Below, piece by piece: positions 43,505 to 51,592 of a stretch of DNA of 64,000 nt (the first letter of the stretch is position 1; each line of letters starts with the position of its first letter). Under the pieces are notes generated by a model, which worked only from the letters and a program-made list of their open reading frames with translations, did not search any database and was not told the origin of the DNA. Position numbers and translations under genes: made by a program. Where the stretch lies: contig JAKPTB010000159.1 in NCBI GenBank assembly GCA_029555205.1, positions 1-64,000 on the forward strand, written 5' to 3'. Source of the DNA: Bacillota bacterium. Its GTDB lineage: Bacteria; Bacillota; Desulfotomaculia; Desulfotomaculales; Pelotomaculaceae.

Positions 43505-44214
43505 CCACCCGTAGAATGTATCTATCTTACAAAAATTAACATAAAATATATCTGAAATAAAATATATCTAAAAATTGTTATTCTTGAAGAACAATGTTTT
43601 TTCCTGCCAAAATAGTAATATTTATAAAATATTTTAAAACAGTTGAAAAAAGCCCCGCATCAACTCTACGGGCGAAATACCCTGTTTTACTTTCAGCCCC
43701 AACAAATTATTTACATATGCTTAATTGACTGTCAGTTAACTTTATTTCTAATATATCCCATTTTGAGGCGTAGAATTGAGCCAGGTAGTGTAGATACACC
43801 ACGTGCCCATACTAAAATGCTAAATGAGCCCGACCTACCGGGTAATCCGGACAGGTTGAAATGGCGTAAGCATCTCCTTGAAAAAACATGCTGTTATTAT
43901 CTGCATCCCGCAAAGGGCCGCCTGCATTACAGCAGGCGGCCCTTCTATTATCCACCCATCCTTATTATCGGCTTTTCCTTATAATCCACCCATACTGATA
44001 TCGACTTATCCATTATCCACCCTTCTCAATTATCTACCTTATTTAATATCCACCTTTTTAATTACCAACCCTTCTATATATCAATTAACCCTTCCTTAAT
44101 TAGGAATAAAACCTTCTCTTTCATATTTCATCCCTGACATTCCCGGTGATTGTTAACAAACAGCCCGGGCGCCCGCAGATGCTGTTGAACCTGTCTATCC
44201 CTTCTGCTTCCTGC
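43505..44214. other. A/T-rich intergenic region with terminator and CCACCC repeats
   Basis: About 710 bases. An A/T-rich stretch (43510-43760) is followed by a terminator hairpin at 43913-43944 and then by imperfect repeats of TTATCCACCCWTCCTT over about 43946-44100. The 113-codon plus-strand frame through this region has no ribosome site or similarity and is not accepted as a gene. Confidence 0.4.
43913..43944. terminator. Strong hairpin, probably bidirectional terminator
   Basis: AAGGGCCGCCTGC and GCAGGCGGCCCTT form a perfect 13-pair stem around ATTACA. It lies some 270 bases downstream of the decayed BNR gene on the minus strand. T-tracts are short on both sides. Confidence 0.6.
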
Positions 44215-45768
44215 TTATTCCGGTTCCACCCATTTCTGCGCGTCCGCTTTAATGAGGCTGTAGGACTGCTGCCTGCCGTCGTAGAGAAGGCCGATCAGTT
44301 TTCCTTTGTTAGTGGGCCCCAGAAGGTTGAAGACTCCTTTCTGCACTTCGTAGCTGATTGAATCCCGGAACACCTCAAAAAAAGTGAAACCGTCCAGGGT
44401 GGCGATGACCAACCCGGGCAGCTGCCCGCTGGAGACCTTGACGATATAGGGAAAGAAGGCGGGTGCGCCCGGCTGCCTGCTCTGGAAGGCCAGTTTGGCA
44501 TTATAGGTCAGGCGGGGCGAATCGTCGATCCGGTAGGCGACCTCAATAACCGGCGGGTTGGACTTGCCTGCCCGGTTGTAGCGCAGGATACCGTTGGGTG
44601 AACTGTCGGTGCCGAAGAGCACGCAGTCCGGCAGCGGAAAGATGGTAGTGGCCTGGTATTGGGTTGAGGCCACTTGCCAGGTCTTGCCCCAGTCATCGGA
44701 ATAAAGGATCGACTGGTGGGGCATGTCGCCCATGGTAACCCAGATCCGGTTTATTCCGAAGCCACTACGATCTTGCCGTGGGTACTCAAAGACCACTCAT
44801 TGGTAAAACGGGCGTTTGCACTGGATGCTTCCAATACTTTCGTCCAGGTTGTCTGGTTGCCCGAGCTCAGCCACAGTTCTCCGGGGGCTCCGGTGTTACT
44901 GCAGGCCACCAGCAGTTCGCCGTTGGCCAGTTCCCGGCAGCCTGAGATTTTGGAGTCAAAGGTGGTGGGTGCCGAAAAGAACGCAGTCCGGCAGGGGCAC
45001 AATGCTCGTGACCAGGTCCGTCGAAGCCGTAGTCCAGGTGACTCCCCAGTCGTCCGAATAGCGGACGGCATTATAGGGACTGTCTCCGCTGGCGACCCAG
45101 ATCCGCGATTCATAGGGATCGTAAGCGCAGCCGTGCACATGGGCATTCTCCACCCCGCCGAGATCGAGAATTTCCTGCCAGCTGACCCCGTAGTCCGTCG
45201 ACAGGTAGACCTTCCTGGCGTTTTTAGGCGGAGTTTTTCCGCCGTATTCGGAGGCCACCACGATCCTGCCGTGTGCGCTCAAGGACCATGAATTTGTAAA
45301 GTAAGCGTTTTCGCTGGAGCATTCCAGGACCCTGGTCCACTCTGTCTGACCCTTTGAACTCAGCCACAACGCGCCGGGCTTGCCGCAATTCCCGGTAGCC
45401 ACCAGCAGCTCGCCGTTGTCCAAATCCCTGCAACCGGTGATGCAATCATCGAAGGTATGAATGACTGTTGCTGATCTCAGGTCGTCGCAGGACTTGCTTA
45501 ACGTTTTCCTGTACAATCCCGTATACAGGGTGCGACCGTCCCTGGACAGCCAGATGGGGTACTGGTAGGCGGCAGAGGTGAGGAGGGGCGCCAGCCTCCG
45601 GGGGGTCGGCGCTGTCCTTTTCCCTGCATTCAAATAAACTGCCTGCCGGAATGTCCTGGCGCCGCTCTGTCCAGCAGGCAGCTTTTCCGGATAAAGATAA
45701 AGGACTCCCCTATTCCCGCTCCACTGGGCACGCACTTCCGTTAAATCTTCCAGAAGGCCAGGGGGCAT
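44215..45768 (-). pseudogene. Decayed BNR/sialidase-like repeat protein
   Basis: Three minus-strand frames together encode a beta-propeller-like protein with repeated BNR-type units (YSDDWGVTWTTA, YSDDWGKTWQVA, STDYGVSWQEI). The same module is seen twice: CRDLDNGELLVATGN with WSLSAHGRIVVASE in the upstream frame, and CRELANGELLVACSN with WSLSTHGKIVVASE in the middle frame. Frame changes at about 44970 (after CVLFGT) and 44760 (after VVASE) break the reading frame, each at a point where part of a module is missing. This fits deletions between or inside modules. The C-terminal part (RIDDSPRLTYNAKLAFQ ... KADAQKWVEPE) is intact. No good ribosome site precedes ATG 45768. Probably an extracellular protein once. 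Confidence 0.6.
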
Positions 45769-46051
45769 AACAGCCCGGCCGTTCCTGGACGCCAGGCAAA
45801 GCGCCCTCGGGCTGCTCGAAGAAACGAAGCAGTATAAACAGCAGGTGGAGGAACTTCTGCACAAACACAAACAGGACGCCGAAATGCTCCTGAACAAGTT
45901 ATATGATAATATAAACAACCATATAGACTCCCTCAAAGAAGAGTTTTTCCGGGAAATATCCGACTCCCTGACCGGACTGGAGCAAGTGTTTACAGCCGCC
46001 GGCAAGCCTTACACGGAAGGAGACCTGATTGGCAGCAGCCATCCGGCATAA
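45768..46051 (+). pseudogene. Coiled-coil protein, C-terminal fragment
   Basis: The plus-strand frame ending at 46051 reads ARQSALGLLEETKQYKQQVEELL and continues HKHKQDAEMLLNKLYDNINNHIDSLKEEF, a convincing coiled coil, then a short tail GKPYTEGDLIGSSHPA. There is no start codon with a ribosome site; the frame loses coding character near 45770, exactly where the opposite-strand BNR frame starts. It looks like the 3' end of a gene cut by rearrangement. The palindromic repeat array begins 12 bases after its stop. Confidence 0.45.
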
Positions 46052-46062
46052 CAATAAAATCT

Positions 46063-46306
46063 GGGAAGCAGGGGGACGGTTCTCTGAAAACCAATCTGAG
46101 AACCAGGGGAACGGTTCCATGCTTCCTTCTGTCAAGCTGTTATGTCAAACTGTTATTTATCGGGAGAAAATAAGTGAATTTTTCAAGCCTGACCCCAAAA
46201 AACCTGAGGAAGCAGGGGGACGGTCCTCCTGCTTCCTTCATGTTAAGCTGTTATGTCAAGCTGTTATTTATCAAGAGCAAATAAGTGAATTTTTCAAGCC
46301 TGACCC
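46063..46306. repeat. Tandem composite repeat with two family A palindromes
   Basis: Two units of about 100-140 bases each start with a family A palindrome (GGAAGCAGGGGGACGG ... GCTTCC at 46063-46126 and 46208-46236). They continue with the shared text AAGCTGTTATGTCAA, CTGTTATTTATC, AAATAAGTGAATTTTTCAAG and CCTGACCCC. The second unit ends against the stop codon of the SLH gene: on the minus strand the stop TAG runs directly into GGGTCAGGC. Confidence 0.8.
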
Positions 46307-47875
46307 CTAAGGCAGGAGCATCACGTAGGTCAAATGGGAAACGCGGCCGTTTTTGTCCGTTAAGGTAGCATAGAGGTCAACCGTTTCACCAAATATCTCT
46401 TTAAGTTTCAGAAGGGAAATCCCGTCCTGTTCTTTGTCCAGCATACCCAGGTAGGAAATGGCGTCAAGTTTGTTTACACCCTTGACCAGCTGCTGCGTGG
46501 TGCTCAATTCTGTCGGGAATTTTTCCGTTTCCGAGGTCAGCACCAGCTCGCAGTCCCGGTTCACCGTGACACTCCCTCCTGTAACCTTGGCAGCTTCGGG
46601 CAGGGAAGTGAAGTCAACCGTGCCTTTGGTACCCCTTGACGACAGCTTTATGCTTGGAGATCCTTCTGTTACGTCCACAGTAAGGGCTGTTATTTCCGGC
46701 ATGCTGACGCCGCCGTTGCCGCCACCGCCGCCGGTAGTCGCTTTAGTGGTGAAGGTCGCTTTCAGCGAGTCAACCAGCAGCTCGTCCGAATCTCCGATTG
46801 ACAGGTGTCTGGCAATAGTTGTTGGCTTGCTGTCCGGTTTTGACGGATCGTAAACCTGTACGGTGTATTTTCTATTTTTCAACACCACGATTGTATACGT
46901 GCCGTCGGAGCCGGTGACAGCAGAAAAGGTAAGGTTATCGACAATGTACAGGACCTTCGCGCCGGCCACCGCCCGGTTGTTATTGTCAATAATCTTGCCG
47001 GTAACCACCGCTCCCGGCGTCAGGACCAGTTCAATAACGGCCATCCCGCTTTCCACCTCTACACCGTTAGCATAGGCTAAAGCGTCCGGAGCAACGGCGG
47101 TCAGGTCATAGGACCCCGGGGGCAGTTCCAGCTCGAAGAAGCCCTGATCGTCAGTGGCAACCCCGGCGACATCTTCACTTTCACCGGCCTTAAAAACTGT
47201 TACCGTAACGTCTTCAACCCCGGCCCCTTCCCTGGTTACGAAACCCGAGATACCGGTCTTTCCTTCAGGAACGGGCAATTCGTATTTGAGAGCCCGATCC
47301 AGGCAAACCAGGGCTTCAGCCCTCGTGATGGGTTTTTGCGGCCCGAAGTTCCCGTCCGGGTAACCCTTCATCAGCCCGGCCTGAACAACTGCTTTGATAC
47401 TGTCCCTGGACCAGGCGGCTATGTAGCCTTCATCCAAAAATCCTGCCGGCCCGCTCTCTTCCAAATTCAGCTCCAGCAGCCGCGCCAGGATAACGGCGAC
47501 TTCCTGCCGTTCAATCTCTTTCCCCGGACGCATGGTATTGTCCTCATAGCCCGTGATATAACCTGCCCCAAGGGCTGTAGCCACCTGACCGTAGAACCAG
47601 TCCGTCTCGGAAACATCGGAAAGGGTCACTTCCGCGCCGCCGGTGAACCCAAAGGACTTGTTGACCAGGGTGATAAATTCAGCCCTGGTGATGCTGTTTT
47701 CCGGCCGGAAAGTCCCGTCCGGATAACCGCTGCAGAGACCCCTGTTGAGCCAGTCCGTAATCTGCGGCCCGGCCCAGTGTCCCTTGATGTCCTGGGCCTG
47801 GGCGAGTCCCGTAAAGGATAAAACCAGGCTCAGCGCCACACACAAGATAAATACCTTCCTCCACCTCAAGACCAA
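46307..47875 (-). CDS. SLH-domain surface protein with carboxypeptidase-regulatory-like repeats
   Basis: Exported protein of 522 residues. After a signal peptide (cleavage near AQAQ, about 28) come three S-layer homology domains (about 30-195: DIKGHWAGPQITDWLNRG, GYITGYEDNTMRPGKEI, GLMKGYPDGNFGPQKPITRAEAL) that anchor it to wall polysaccharide. Two Cna-B/carboxypeptidase-regulatory-like beta domains follow (ISGFVTREGAGVEDVTVTVF and VTGKIIDNNNRAVAGAKVLY), then a TTGGGGGNGG linker and a C-terminal domain with a LVKGVNKLDAISYLGMLDK segment. It starts at TTG 47875 with GGGAGGG six bases upstream. Likely a cell-surface structural or adhesive protein. Confidence 0.85.
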   Translation of the reverse strand: MVLRWRKVFILCVALSLVLSFTGLAQAQDIKGHWAGPQITDWLNRGLCSGYPDGTFRPENSITRAEFITLVNKSFGFTGGAEVTLSDVSETDWFYGQVATALGAGYITGYEDNTMRPGKEIERQEVAVILARLLELNLEESGPAGFLDEGYIAAWSRDSIKAVVQAGLMKGYPDGNFGPQKPITRAEALVCLDRALKYELPVPEGKTGISGFVTREGAGVEDVTVTVFKAGESEDVAGVATDDQGFFELELPPGSYDLTAVAPDALAYANGVEVESGMAVIELVLTPGAVVTGKIIDNNNRAVAGAKVLYIVDNLTFSAVTGSDGTYTIVVLKNRKYTVQVYDPSKPDSKPTTIARHLSIGDSDELLVDSLKATFTTKATTGGGGGNGGVSMPEITALTVDVTEGSPSIKLSSRGTKGTVDFTSLPEAAKVTGGSVTVNRDCELVLTSETEKFPTELSTTQQLVKGVNKLDAISYLGMLDKEQDGISLLKLKEIFGETVDLYATLTDKNGRVSHLTYVMLLP

Positions 47876-48239
47876 TACAATCCCTCCCTAATTTATTTCT
47901 TGGTCTTACCTATCCTGTTTTGATTCTTCTTGCCATAAAAATGTAATTCGACGCTAAAAAAGGAAATTCCTTTATTCACGGCGCTTTTTGTAAAAATAAA
48001 AACCAGTCCGGAATATAAGGGTAACCAACAATCACCTGCAGGCTACACCCGGCGCACCTAATACACCTTATACACCATATATCCCCCATATACGAAGCCA
48101 GGGGCTTTTAAGGCGCATTCTGGTAAAAAACCCGGGCATTTTATGCTAAAATGAACCGGAAGGTAAAATTATGATATCACCATTTTCCAGGAGGACGGTA
48201 AAACCGTAAAATGAATGAGGAACAGGAGAGGTATCAATA
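47876..48239. other. Divergent intergenic region
   Basis: About 360 bases between the SLH gene (minus) and the next plus-strand gene, holding both promoters. CACCTTATACACCATATATC-type short repeats occur near 48060. No gene or known element seen. Confidence 0.3.
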
Positions 48240-49019
48240 ATGTCATCTAAAAAGAGCCTGTGGGCTGTTTTTCTCGTAACTTTTTTATGTGCCGCCCTGG
48301 GAGGTACGCTGCTCTATTACCAGGCCATCCAAAAACAAAGCCGGGACAGCCCGGCCTTACAAAACAACGCCCCCTGCCCGCCCTCCGCCGCAGGTACCGG
48401 GGAGGATACCGGAAACAACCTGAGTCCTGGGGGTACAGGCAGTGACGGCAATACACCGGGCAGCCCGAACCCGGGCAGCGGTGACGACAAATCAGGCAGC
48501 GGGCCTGCGTCAGGTACTCCCGGGCATTCCGTCAGAGGAGAGACGGACCCCCGGAGCACAACAGGGGCAGACATAGAGGGAAAACCCGGCGAAACTGAAG
48601 CGGCGCCAGGCAGCCCTCCCCCGGCAAATGACCCCGCTGAACCGGCAAATCCCCGGCAACCCGCAGGGGACGACACCATGCGGGGCCAGATCGAGCTGAA
48701 CTATATCTCCCAATTGCAGACCATCGCCTCCGGCTACGAGAGCCGGTTAAACGCCCTGGCGGCTGCTGCCGCCAAAGAATACAAAGCCGCAATTGAAGCA
48801 GACCCCGGTGCCGACATCAGCCCCATCGCAGGCAGGTACTACGCAGAAGGAAAGGCCCTGGAAGCTGAATGCGACGCCCGGGTGTACCCCCTTCTGGAAG
48901 CCTTTGAAGGCGAGCTTAGGGCCAACTCCTTCCCCATCGACAAGGCCGTTCAGGCCAGAGAAACCTACGAGGCCAGAAAAAGCACCAGGGCTGGAGAGCT
49001 CATCTCCGTCAGCCCATGA
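48240..49019 (+). CDS. Membrane-anchored protein with Gly/Ser/Pro-rich linker
   Basis: A 259-residue protein behind AGGAGAGG. One N-terminal transmembrane helix (about 8-27) is followed by a 110-residue disordered stretch of G, S, P, D and T (for example TGSDGNTPGSPNPGSGDDKS) and a C-terminal helical domain (about 148-255, QIELNYISQLQTIASGYESRLNAL ... KAVQARETYEARK) likely displayed outside the membrane. The C-terminal region resembles short helical hairpins of unknown-function proteins in clostridia. Its last codons are the first unit of the tandem repeat that follows. Confidence 0.7.
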   Translation: MSSKKSLWAVFLVTFLCAALGGTLLYYQAIQKQSRDSPALQNNAPCPPSAAGTGEDTGNNLSPGGTGSDGNTPGSPNPGSGDDKSGSGPASGTPGHSVRGETDPRSTTGADIEGKPGETEAAPGSPPPANDPAEPANPRQPAGDDTMRGQIELNYISQLQTIASGYESRLNALAAAAAKEYKAAIEADPGADISPIAGRYYAEGKALEAECDARVYPLLEAFEGELRANSFPIDKAVQARETYEARKSTRAGELISVSP

Positions 49020-49260
49020 TAACCCGGCAACAACTTCAAAGGCTATGGCCGGGGAGCTTACATCGGCAGCAGACCATGATACCCGGCGAGGAAACTTCGA
49101 CGACTTCAAGGGCTATGGTCTCCCGGGGATCCTGCTCCAGCAGCCCATGAGACACCCCCGCGAGTAAACTTCGATGACCTCAAGGGCCATAACCGGCCAA
49201 GTACCTCTAATTCGTCAGCCCATGACATCCCGGGCATTTGACCGGCCACCCGGGCCCAGC
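49009..49260. repeat. Four imperfect 60-75-base repeats starting at a gene end
   Basis: CAGCMSMCCATGATA-type units begin at about 49011, 49071, 49142 and 49217, each continuing with CCCGGCRA, AACTTCGAYGAC, TTCAAGGGCTATGG. The first unit includes the final codons and TGA stop of the preceding gene, so the array seems to have grown from that 3' end. Confidence 0.7.
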
Positions 49261-49334
49261 GACCACCCGGGCATTTGCTTCCAGAACACCATCCTTGCAC
49301 ACTCCTTGAAAACATATCAGCGCTGGGGGGCACA

Positions 49335-49418
49335 GGAAAGCAAGGAGGGGATCCTCTCGATTCCGGAAAAGGAGGTGATCCTCTTGCTTCCGGAAATGAA
49401 GGAAATCTTCCTGCTTCC
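49335..49418. repeat. Three tandem palindromes of the GGAA...TTCC type
   Basis: Units 49335-49364, 49365-49391 and 49392-49418 are each near-palindromic, open with GGAA and end with TTCC (for example GGAAAAGGAGGTGATCCTCT then TGCTTCC). Their outer sequence GGAAGCAAGAG matches family A, but the centre is GATC-like instead of CCGTCCC. They seem to be a tandem variant of that family. Confidence 0.65.
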
Positions 49419-49462
49419 AGAAAGGGAGGCCGCCTTTCTCTTGAAAACAGCCTCCCTTTTCC
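49419..49462 (+). terminator. Hairpin with T-tract after the palindrome array
   Basis: AAAGGGAGGC and GCCTCCCTTT pair across a 20-base loop, followed by TCCTTTACTTTTC. It may terminate transcription from the plus-strand gene at 48240-49019, and lies downstream of the minus-strand YvrJ gene as well. Confidence 0.45.
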
Positions 49463-49599
49463 TTTACTTTTCTAAGGCCCGTTCTCGATTAACAAAACTG
49501 ACTGCTCCTGCTGCTTTTGCTCCCGGCAGTGCCGCGATTCTGAAGAGAATGTACTACAAGCTTTTGCTCCTCCTGCTGCTTTAAATTCTTCCGCTGCTT

Positions 49600-49782
49600 T
49601 TACTCCTTCAGCTGCTTCTGCTCTTCCTGCCGCCGCATGCCCGCCAGCGCCTCGGTCAGCCTGGCGATGCCCACGGTCAGGTCCTCCAGTTTGCCCTCGA
49701 TACGCACCAGCAGGTATGTTGCCACAGCTACTGGAAAGCCCACGCTGCCCACCGCCTGCAGAATTAGTTCCAGAGAGATCAC
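49600..49782 (-). CDS. YvrJ-family small membrane protein
   Basis: A 60-residue protein: one transmembrane helix (about 5-25, ILQAVGSVGFPVAVATYLLV), then RIEGKLEDLTVGIARLTEAL, a short amphipathic helix, and a charged tail. The GFPxxVxxYLLVRIExKLExL pattern defines the YvrJ family of Firmicutes. Such genes occur next to DUF2922 and DUF1659 genes, as here; the function is not known, though the size and topology resemble holins. It is the third gene of the minus-strand cluster. Confidence 0.8.
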   Translation of the reverse strand: MISLELILQAVGSVGFPVAVATYLLVRIEGKLEDLTVGIARLTEALAGMRRQEEQKQLKE

Positions 49783-49954
49783 TCCTTAAGTGGTTTAGTT
49801 TGCGGGAGTCCGCCCTCTGCCTTATTTTGCAGACGTCAGCTAAAGGCGCTGTCCTCAGGAAGCTGAAAGAATCCTCCTGATCCCTCGTGTTTCTCCCAGC
49901 TCCCCCCTGTTTACTCCTGCTCCTTCCTGCTTTCTTAACCCAGTCCGCCCGCTT

Positions 49955-50191
49955 CTACTGGATGGGCGGGTCGTAGAGATCGTTGGTGGTGCTGTCAATG
50001 ATGCGGATATCCTGCTTGGAAACCAGATCTCCGCCTGAACTTGAGAAAATGTTCCTGGCGATAACCAGATCCATGGCCGCCTCAATTTCCGCAGCCGTCA
50101 CGTCGTCCCGGGGGTTGTCCAGGCTGAACGTAACGTTTTTACCGGACTGGTTTTTAAACACCAGGCGCAGGGTCTGGGTTGTAGTTGCCAA
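49955..50191 (-). CDS. DUF2922 domain protein
   Basis: A 78-residue soluble protein. QTLRLVFKNQSGKNVTFSLDNPRDDVTAAEIEAAMDLVIARNIFSSSGGDLVSKQDIRIIDSTTNDLYD covers the whole DUF2922 domain: a beta-hairpin start, a helix and a final strand. GGAGGAG lies upstream of its ATG. Family members are found between DUF1659 and YvrJ genes, matching the order here; the function is unknown. Confidence 0.85.
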   Translation of the reverse strand: MATTTQTLRLVFKNQSGKNVTFSLDNPRDDVTAAEIEAAMDLVIARNIFSSSGGDLVSKQDIRIIDSTTNDLYDPPIQ

Positions 50192-50304
50192 TCAAACTCC
50201 TCCTTTCTTTATTAAATACTCAATATTCAATATTCGATATACATTATTTTCCATACAATGTTTTACGGTAACAGTTTAACAAACCAGGCTGTTCAGTGAG
50301 ACAC

Positions 50305-50529
50305 CTATTCTTCCACAAGATGGGCGTTGTCGATGCGTATAATGTTGTTCAAGGGGAGCTCCTGCAAAGCTGCCAGACTGGCGGCCACGTCGAAGATATC
50401 CTGGTCGGACGCGGTGGGCTTGACATTGCTCAGGCTTTTGTTCCGGAAAACCGGGTTGCCGTTGCCGTCGACGCCGGCTTGCAGCTCCAGCCTTAAAACT
50501 GAACCGATTGAGACTTTGCTTACGGCCAT
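50305..50529 (-). CDS. DUF1659 domain protein
   Basis: A 74-residue soluble protein. The segment LRLELQAGVDGNGNPVFRNKSLSNVKPTASDQDIFDVAASLAALQ is the DUF1659 pattern (a beta-hairpin with a Gly/Asn turn, then KSLSNVKxxASDxDI, then a helix). It leads the DUF1659-DUF2922-YvrJ trio on the minus strand, with GGAGATG upstream of its ATG. The function of this cluster, common in Bacillus and Clostridia, is not established. Confidence 0.85.
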   Translation of the reverse strand: MAVSKVSIGSVLRLELQAGVDGNGNPVFRNKSLSNVKPTASDQDIFDVAASLAALQELPLNNIIRIDNAHLVEE

Positions 50530-50892
50530 TTACTCATCTCCTTTCCGGTAGAGGACTGCCTGCGGAACAGGCTTTCCATCCTTTTTGAACCGGCCCGGAG
50601 AGGCAAAGGCAAAAATTTTGGGGCAGTAAAATGATTGCCATTTGCCTGCCCCGAACATTTGTTCTATATGTATATTAGCAAACTGGTAATAGGAAGTCAA
50701 CCCTGAAATAATAAAAAAATGGAAAAATAAGTGTCGAAAATTGCCATAGATACCCATTTACCCAACCAGTCTCACACCAGTCCCCCGTCCTTTAAACAAC
50801 CTGCCGTCCTTTACACCATCCCCCAACCAGTCTTCCGGCTAATCTCCCGTCTTTTAAACCATTACCCAGTATCCCGGCCAATCCACCGTTCT
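50530..50892. repeat. Degenerate repeats growing from the end of the ABC ATPase gene
   Basis: From the minus-strand end of the ATPase gene (about 50910) to about 50745, the text GACGGGAGACTGGTGTAAAG recurs in imperfect form (GACGGGAGATTAGCC, GACTGGTTGGGGGATGG, GACGGCAGGTTG, GACGGGGGACTGGTGTGAG). The first copy spans the last codons and the TAA stop. From 50530 to 50740 is the promoter side of the DUF1659 gene; the small frame there is not supported. Confidence 0.65.
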
Positions 50893-51561
50893 TTACACCA
50901 GTCTCCCGTCCTCCAGCCTCAGGACCCTGCCGCAGGCGTCCGCCACCCGCTGATCGTGGCTGGCCACCAGCACCGTCTTCCCCGCATCATTCAAGTCTTT
51001 CAAAAGGCTGATAATCCCGGCGCCTGTGGCTGAATCCAGGTTCCCCGTGGGCTCGTCCGCCAGGATCAATTCCGGGTCCAGCAGCAGCGCCCGGGCGATG
51101 GCCACCCGCTGCTGCTCGCCCCCGGAGAGCTCACCGGGGCGGCGCTTTTCCACACCGGCCAGACCCAGCCGGCGAAGCAACTCCCGGGCGCGCTCCCGCA
51201 TCCGCCGCCCGTTTCCCCGGGGGTAGACCGGCGCCAGCACGTTCTGCAGCGCGGTCAGGGAAGGGATCAGGCAGTAGGCCTGGAAGATAAAGCCGGCCTT
51301 TTCCCTGCGGTAGCGGCATAAGCCCGCCTCCCCCAGCCCGGCAAGGTCCCTGCCCTCAAAAAAGATGCTTCCCCTGCTGGGCCTGTCCAGCGCGCCCAGC
51401 AGGTTTAAAAAGGTGGTTTTGCCGCACCCGGAGGGGCCGGTCACAGCTACAAAGTCTCCCCTGGCAAGATCCAGGCGCTGGATATCCAGGGCCTTTACCT
51501 CCCGGGACCTTCGCCCGTAGACCCGGACCAGGTTTTGCACAGAGATGAGCACATCCGCCAT
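50893..51561 (-). CDS. ABC transporter ATP-binding protein, MacB/LolD type
   Basis: Cytosolic ATPase of 222 residues. Walker A GPSGCGKTT (about 42-50), Q-loop GFIFQAYCLIPSLTALQNV, signature LSGGEQQRVAIARALL, Walker B LILADEPTGNLDS and the H-loop VASHDQR are all present. The LIPSLTALQNV and DEPTGNLD segments place it in the MacB/LolD/FtsE group that partners FtsX-type permeases. The permease gene ends 31 bases upstream on the same strand, so the two form an exporter or mechanotransmission complex. Its stop codon region is the seed of the repeat block that follows. Confidence 0.92.
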   Translation of the reverse strand: MADVLISVQNLVRVYGRRSREVKALDIQRLDLARGDFVAVTGPSGCGKTTFLNLLGALDRPSRGSIFFEGRDLAGLGEAGLCRYRREKAGFIFQAYCLIPSLTALQNVLAPVYPRGNGRRMRERARELLRRLGLAGVEKRRPGELSGGEQQRVAIARALLLDPELILADEPTGNLDSATGAGIISLLKDLNDAGKTVLVASHDQRVADACGRVLRLEDGRLV

Positions 51562-51592
51562 TCAAATCATCCCTCCGTCTTAATCCCCCCGT

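Noticed and set aside
43643-43984. 113-codon plus-strand frame
   Set aside because: It has no ribosome site, reads through a 13-pair terminator stem and shows no domain.
49855-50085. 76-codon minus-strand frame overlapping the DUF2922 gene
   Set aside because: It is an out-of-frame shadow of DUF2922, which has the family pattern and ribosome site.
50530-50757. 75-codon minus-strand frame in front of the DUF1659 gene
   Set aside because: Its composition is that of A/T-rich non-coding DNA and its end coincides with the DUF1659 leader.
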